Shown here piece after piece: positions 5,838-7,552 of a DNA stretch of 7,552 nucleotides (position 1 is the stretch's first letter; every line of letters begins with the position of its first letter). The stretch is from Verrucomicrobiaceae bacterium (GTDB lineage Bacteria > Verrucomicrobiota > Verrucomicrobiia > Verrucomicrobiales > Verrucomicrobiaceae). Location: positions 1 to 7,552 of the forward strand of contig CANHTV010000170.1 in assembly GCA_947463285.1 (NCBI GenBank), given 5' to 3'. The translations under genes and the position numbers were made by a program. The notes beneath the pieces were generated by a model. It saw only the letters and a list, made by a program, of their open reading frames with translations, made no database searches and was not told the origin of the DNA.

Positions 5838-7268
5838 CTAGCCTCCCAACCGGAAGCCTTTGCCGAACTTGCTGGACTTTGGCATCTTGCCCATGAGGCC
5901 TTTGGGGAGCTGGGGCATACCACCCATTCCTCCCATACCACCGCCAGGACCGCCACCTCCAAAGAGGCCGCCTGCCATCTGGGCCATGGCACCTTTGTTG
6001 GACATGAGCTTTTTCATCATCTCAAACTGCTTCAGCAGCTGATTGATCTCCATGACGGGGCGTCCGCAGCCTGTGGCGATGCGCTTGCGGCGGCTGCCGT
6101 TGAGGATTTCCGGCTTGGCGCGCTCCTTCGGGGTCATGGAGAGGATGATGGCCTCGACGTGCTTCATGCGCTTGTCATCCACACCGGGCATGTTCTTGAG
6201 TTTGTTCATGCCGGGGATCATTCCCAGCAGGCCTTCCAGAGGCCCGAGCTTCTTCATGAAGCGCAGCTGGTTCAGCATGTCGGTGAGGTCAAACTTGTTT
6301 TGCTCCAGGCGGCGCATCATGCCGATGGCCTGTTTTTCATCCATCTCCTGCGCGGCTTTTTCCACGAGGCTGACGACATCACCCATGCCGAGGATGCGCT
6401 GAGCCATGCGGTCTGGGTGGAAGATCTCCAGCTGGTCGATCTTTTCACCGACGCCGAGGAATTTCACCGGGCAGCCCGTGACCTGACGCATGGAGAGCAG
6501 GGCACCGCCACGGGCGTCACCGTCGAGCTTGGTCATGACGAGGCCTGTGATGGTCACGGTCTCATGGAACTTCGTGGCGACGCTGACGGCCTGCTGGCCC
6601 GTGGCCGCATCTGCCACGAGCAGTGTCTCACGCGGCTGCACGAGATCACGCACCTGTTTCAGCTCGCAGAGCAGGGCCTCGTCCACTTCTTGGCGTCCGG
6701 CTGTGTCAAAGATGGCGACTCCGCCACCTTGAGCCTCCAACCAGACGAGGGCGGCCTTGGTGGCCTTCACGGGGTCAGTCTCGCCTATTGGCGGCACGCA
6801 AACGGGCACGCCGAGCTGCTGGCCCAGGACCTGGAGCTGTGTGACGGCGGCGGGGCGATACAAATCCAACGCAATGAGCAGTGGGCGCTTGCCCTGCTTC
6901 TTCAGCCAGGCGGCGAGCTTGGCGGACGTGGTGGTTTTCCCCGCACCATTCAGACCCACCATGAGGATGCGCTGCGGCGGGCTGAGGTCCAGCTCACTGG
7001 CGCCGCCGCCGAGGATCTTGGCCAGCTCGTCGTGGAAAATTTTGACGATCTGCTGGCCGGGACTGACGTTTTTGACGACTTCCTCGCCCATGGCCCGGAC
7101 CTTGACGGCCTCGATGAGGTCCTTGGCGACCTTAAAATCGACATCGGCCTCCAGCAAAGCCAGCCGGATCTCGCGGAGCGCGTCGGCGATGTTGGATTCG
7201 CTGATTTTGCCAAGGCCGCGCAGCTTGCGGAAGGTATCTTCGAGTTTGTCAGTGAGCAGGGAGAACAT
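5838..7268 (-). CDS. ffh: Signal recognition particle GTPase Ffh (SRP54)
   Basis: The 476-residue product binds SRP RNA and signal sequences of nascent chains and, with FtsY, delivers ribosomes to the Sec translocon. Residues 1-86 are the helical N domain (LREIRLALLEADVDFKVAK). The G domain has the P-loop GLNGAGKTTT (105-114), DLYRPAA (135-141), DTAGR (188-192), TKLDGDARGG (246-255) and GVGEKIDQLEIFHPDR (272-287). The M domain runs from about 300. It includes the Met-rich finger region (LGPLEGLLGMIPGMNKL, 341-357) and the RNA-binding helix-turn-helix with SRRKRIATGCG (392-402) and INQLLKQFEMMKKLM (408-422). The tail (433-476) is Gly/Met-rich and ends basic. Asn replaces the usual Gln at P-loop position 107, and GCGRPV replaces the common GSGTSV. 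The ATG (7266-7268) gives the standard Ffh N-terminus, but CCCCATTTTTCTC before it has no Shine-Dalgarno sequence. No SRP RNA gene is nearby. Confidence 0.97.
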   Translation of the reverse strand: MFSLLTDKLEDTFRKLRGLGKISESNIADALREIRLALLEADVDFKVAKDLIEAVKVRAMGEEVVKNVSPGQQIVKIFHDELAKILGGGASELDLSPPQRILMVGLNGAGKTTTSAKLAAWLKKQGKRPLLIALDLYRPAAVTQLQVLGQQLGVPVCVPPIGETDPVKATKAALVWLEAQGGGVAIFDTAGRQEVDEALLCELKQVRDLVQPRETLLVADAATGQQAVSVATKFHETVTITGLVMTKLDGDARGGALLSMRQVTGCPVKFLGVGEKIDQLEIFHPDRMAQRILGMGDVVSLVEKAAQEMDEKQAIGMMRRLEQNKFDLTDMLNQLRFMKKLGPLEGLLGMIPGMNKLKNMPGVDDKRMKHVEAIILSMTPKERAKPEILNGSRRKRIATGCGRPVMEINQLLKQFEMMKKLMSNKGAMAQMAGGLFGGGGPGGGMGGMGGMPQLPKGLMGKMPKSSKFGKGFRLGG

Positions 7269-7441
7269 GAGAAAAATGGGGCTCAGTAGTCAGTGCATGG
7301 AGGGCACTCTGCAAGGGGATGATTGCACGGTGTGTCACGGAGGCTCGGGAAGGGCTTTCTTTAGGTCTGTGTGCCTAGCTGGATGTTCCGCTTGATCAGG
7401 ACATGAATCGTCGCCTATAGCGTGTTTCCTTTTACTCTTTC
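7269..7441. promoter_or_regulatory. Divergent spacer between ffh and the rightmost gene
   Basis: This 173-nt spacer must contain the start signals of ffh (leftward) and probably of the partial gene at 7442 (rightward). Rightward, TTGATC (7392-7397) and TATAGC (7416-7421), 18 bp apart, are a weak sigma-70-like pair (4 of 6 matches each). They would give a leader of only about 14 nt. I could not identify a convincing leftward promoter for ffh. Confidence 0.35.
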
Positions 7442-7552
7442 ATGCATTTTGCCATCTCTGCTTCTCACCGTGCTTTTTTGGGCGTTTCTCTGCCGCTCAT
7501 CGTGGTGCTGTCACTGGGCTTGGCCATCGGGTGGCGCTGGCATTTTAAGCAG
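7442..7552 (+). CDS. N-terminus of a membrane-anchored protein, 3'-truncated by window edge
   Basis: ATG at 7442 opens a frame that continues for 37 codons to the right edge. The in-frame codons upstream reach TAG at 7418-7420, so this ATG is the only good start. After a short polar stretch, residues 11-31 (AFLGVSLPLIVVLSLGLAIGW) form one hydrophobic segment, followed by basic and aromatic residues. This is either a signal anchor or the first helix of a membrane protein. The upstream sequence TTTCCTTTTACTCTTTC is pyrimidine-rich with no Shine-Dalgarno sequence, as for the other genes here. Too little is present to assign a family. Confidence 0.62.
   Translation, partial: MHFAISASHRAFLGVSLPLIVVLSLGLAIGWRWHFKQ

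Noticed and set aside
6159..7289. Plus-strand open frame of 376 codons
   Set aside because: It is antisense to almost all of ffh, whose motifs are unmistakable. The translation is rich in His/Asp/Leu with no domain, as expected for the complement of a GC-rich conserved gene.
7269..7441. SRP RNA gene next to ffh
   Set aside because: I looked for the conserved GGAA-tetraloop hairpin region on both strands of the spacers and did not find it.

Overview
The window looks like a piece of a Verrucomicrobiota chromosome, plausibly a Prosthecobacter- or Verrucomicrobium-like organism. This is inferred from four things. There is a large surface protein combining Calx-beta, Ig-like and putative-Ig modules with a C-terminal module I associate with this phylum. 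There is a remnant of an NxxGxxAF tandem-repeat protein. All visible genuine starts have pyrimidine-rich leaders without a Shine-Dalgarno sequence. Short interspersed repeats lie between genes. No taxonomic marker is complete enough to prove the assignment.

Layout, left to right. Positions 1-2195 (+) hold the 3' part of a long secreted or surface protein gene whose start is outside the window. Positions 2196-2541 are gene-free and carry one copy of a 12-bp dispersed repeat followed by several perfect or near-perfect hairpins. Positions 2542-3252 (-) are a decayed NxxGxxAF-type protein gene with an in-frame TAG and no start. Positions 3256-3468 carry a stem-loop and a plausible sigma-70-type promoter for cysK. 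cysK (3469-4452, +) encodes cysteine synthase. It is followed after 32 nt by a gene (4485-5492, +) for a membrane-anchored TPR protein with a long Pro/Ala-rich tail; the two are probably co-transcribed and end at a strong intrinsic terminator (5530-5557). Positions 5558-5837 are a gene-free, repeat-rich stretch with large inverted symmetry. ffh (5838-7268, -), the SRP54 GTPase, converges on it. A 173-nt divergent spacer then leads to the first 37 codons of a membrane-anchored protein (7442 onward, +).

How the genes relate: CysK performs the last step of cysteine synthesis, and Ffh is the GTPase of co-translational targeting to the Sec translocon. The TPR protein resembles the YfgM-type single-pass anchored TPR architecture, which in Escherichia coli associates with SecYEG. 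A functional link to the convergent ffh gene is possible but unproven. No mobile element, CRISPR array, tRNA, rRNA or novel multi-gene system is visible. The points most worth checking are the repeats at both tail-to-tail gene junctions, the interrupted pseudogene, the FtsY-like P-loop residue in Ffh and the uniform leaders without a Shine-Dalgarno sequence.
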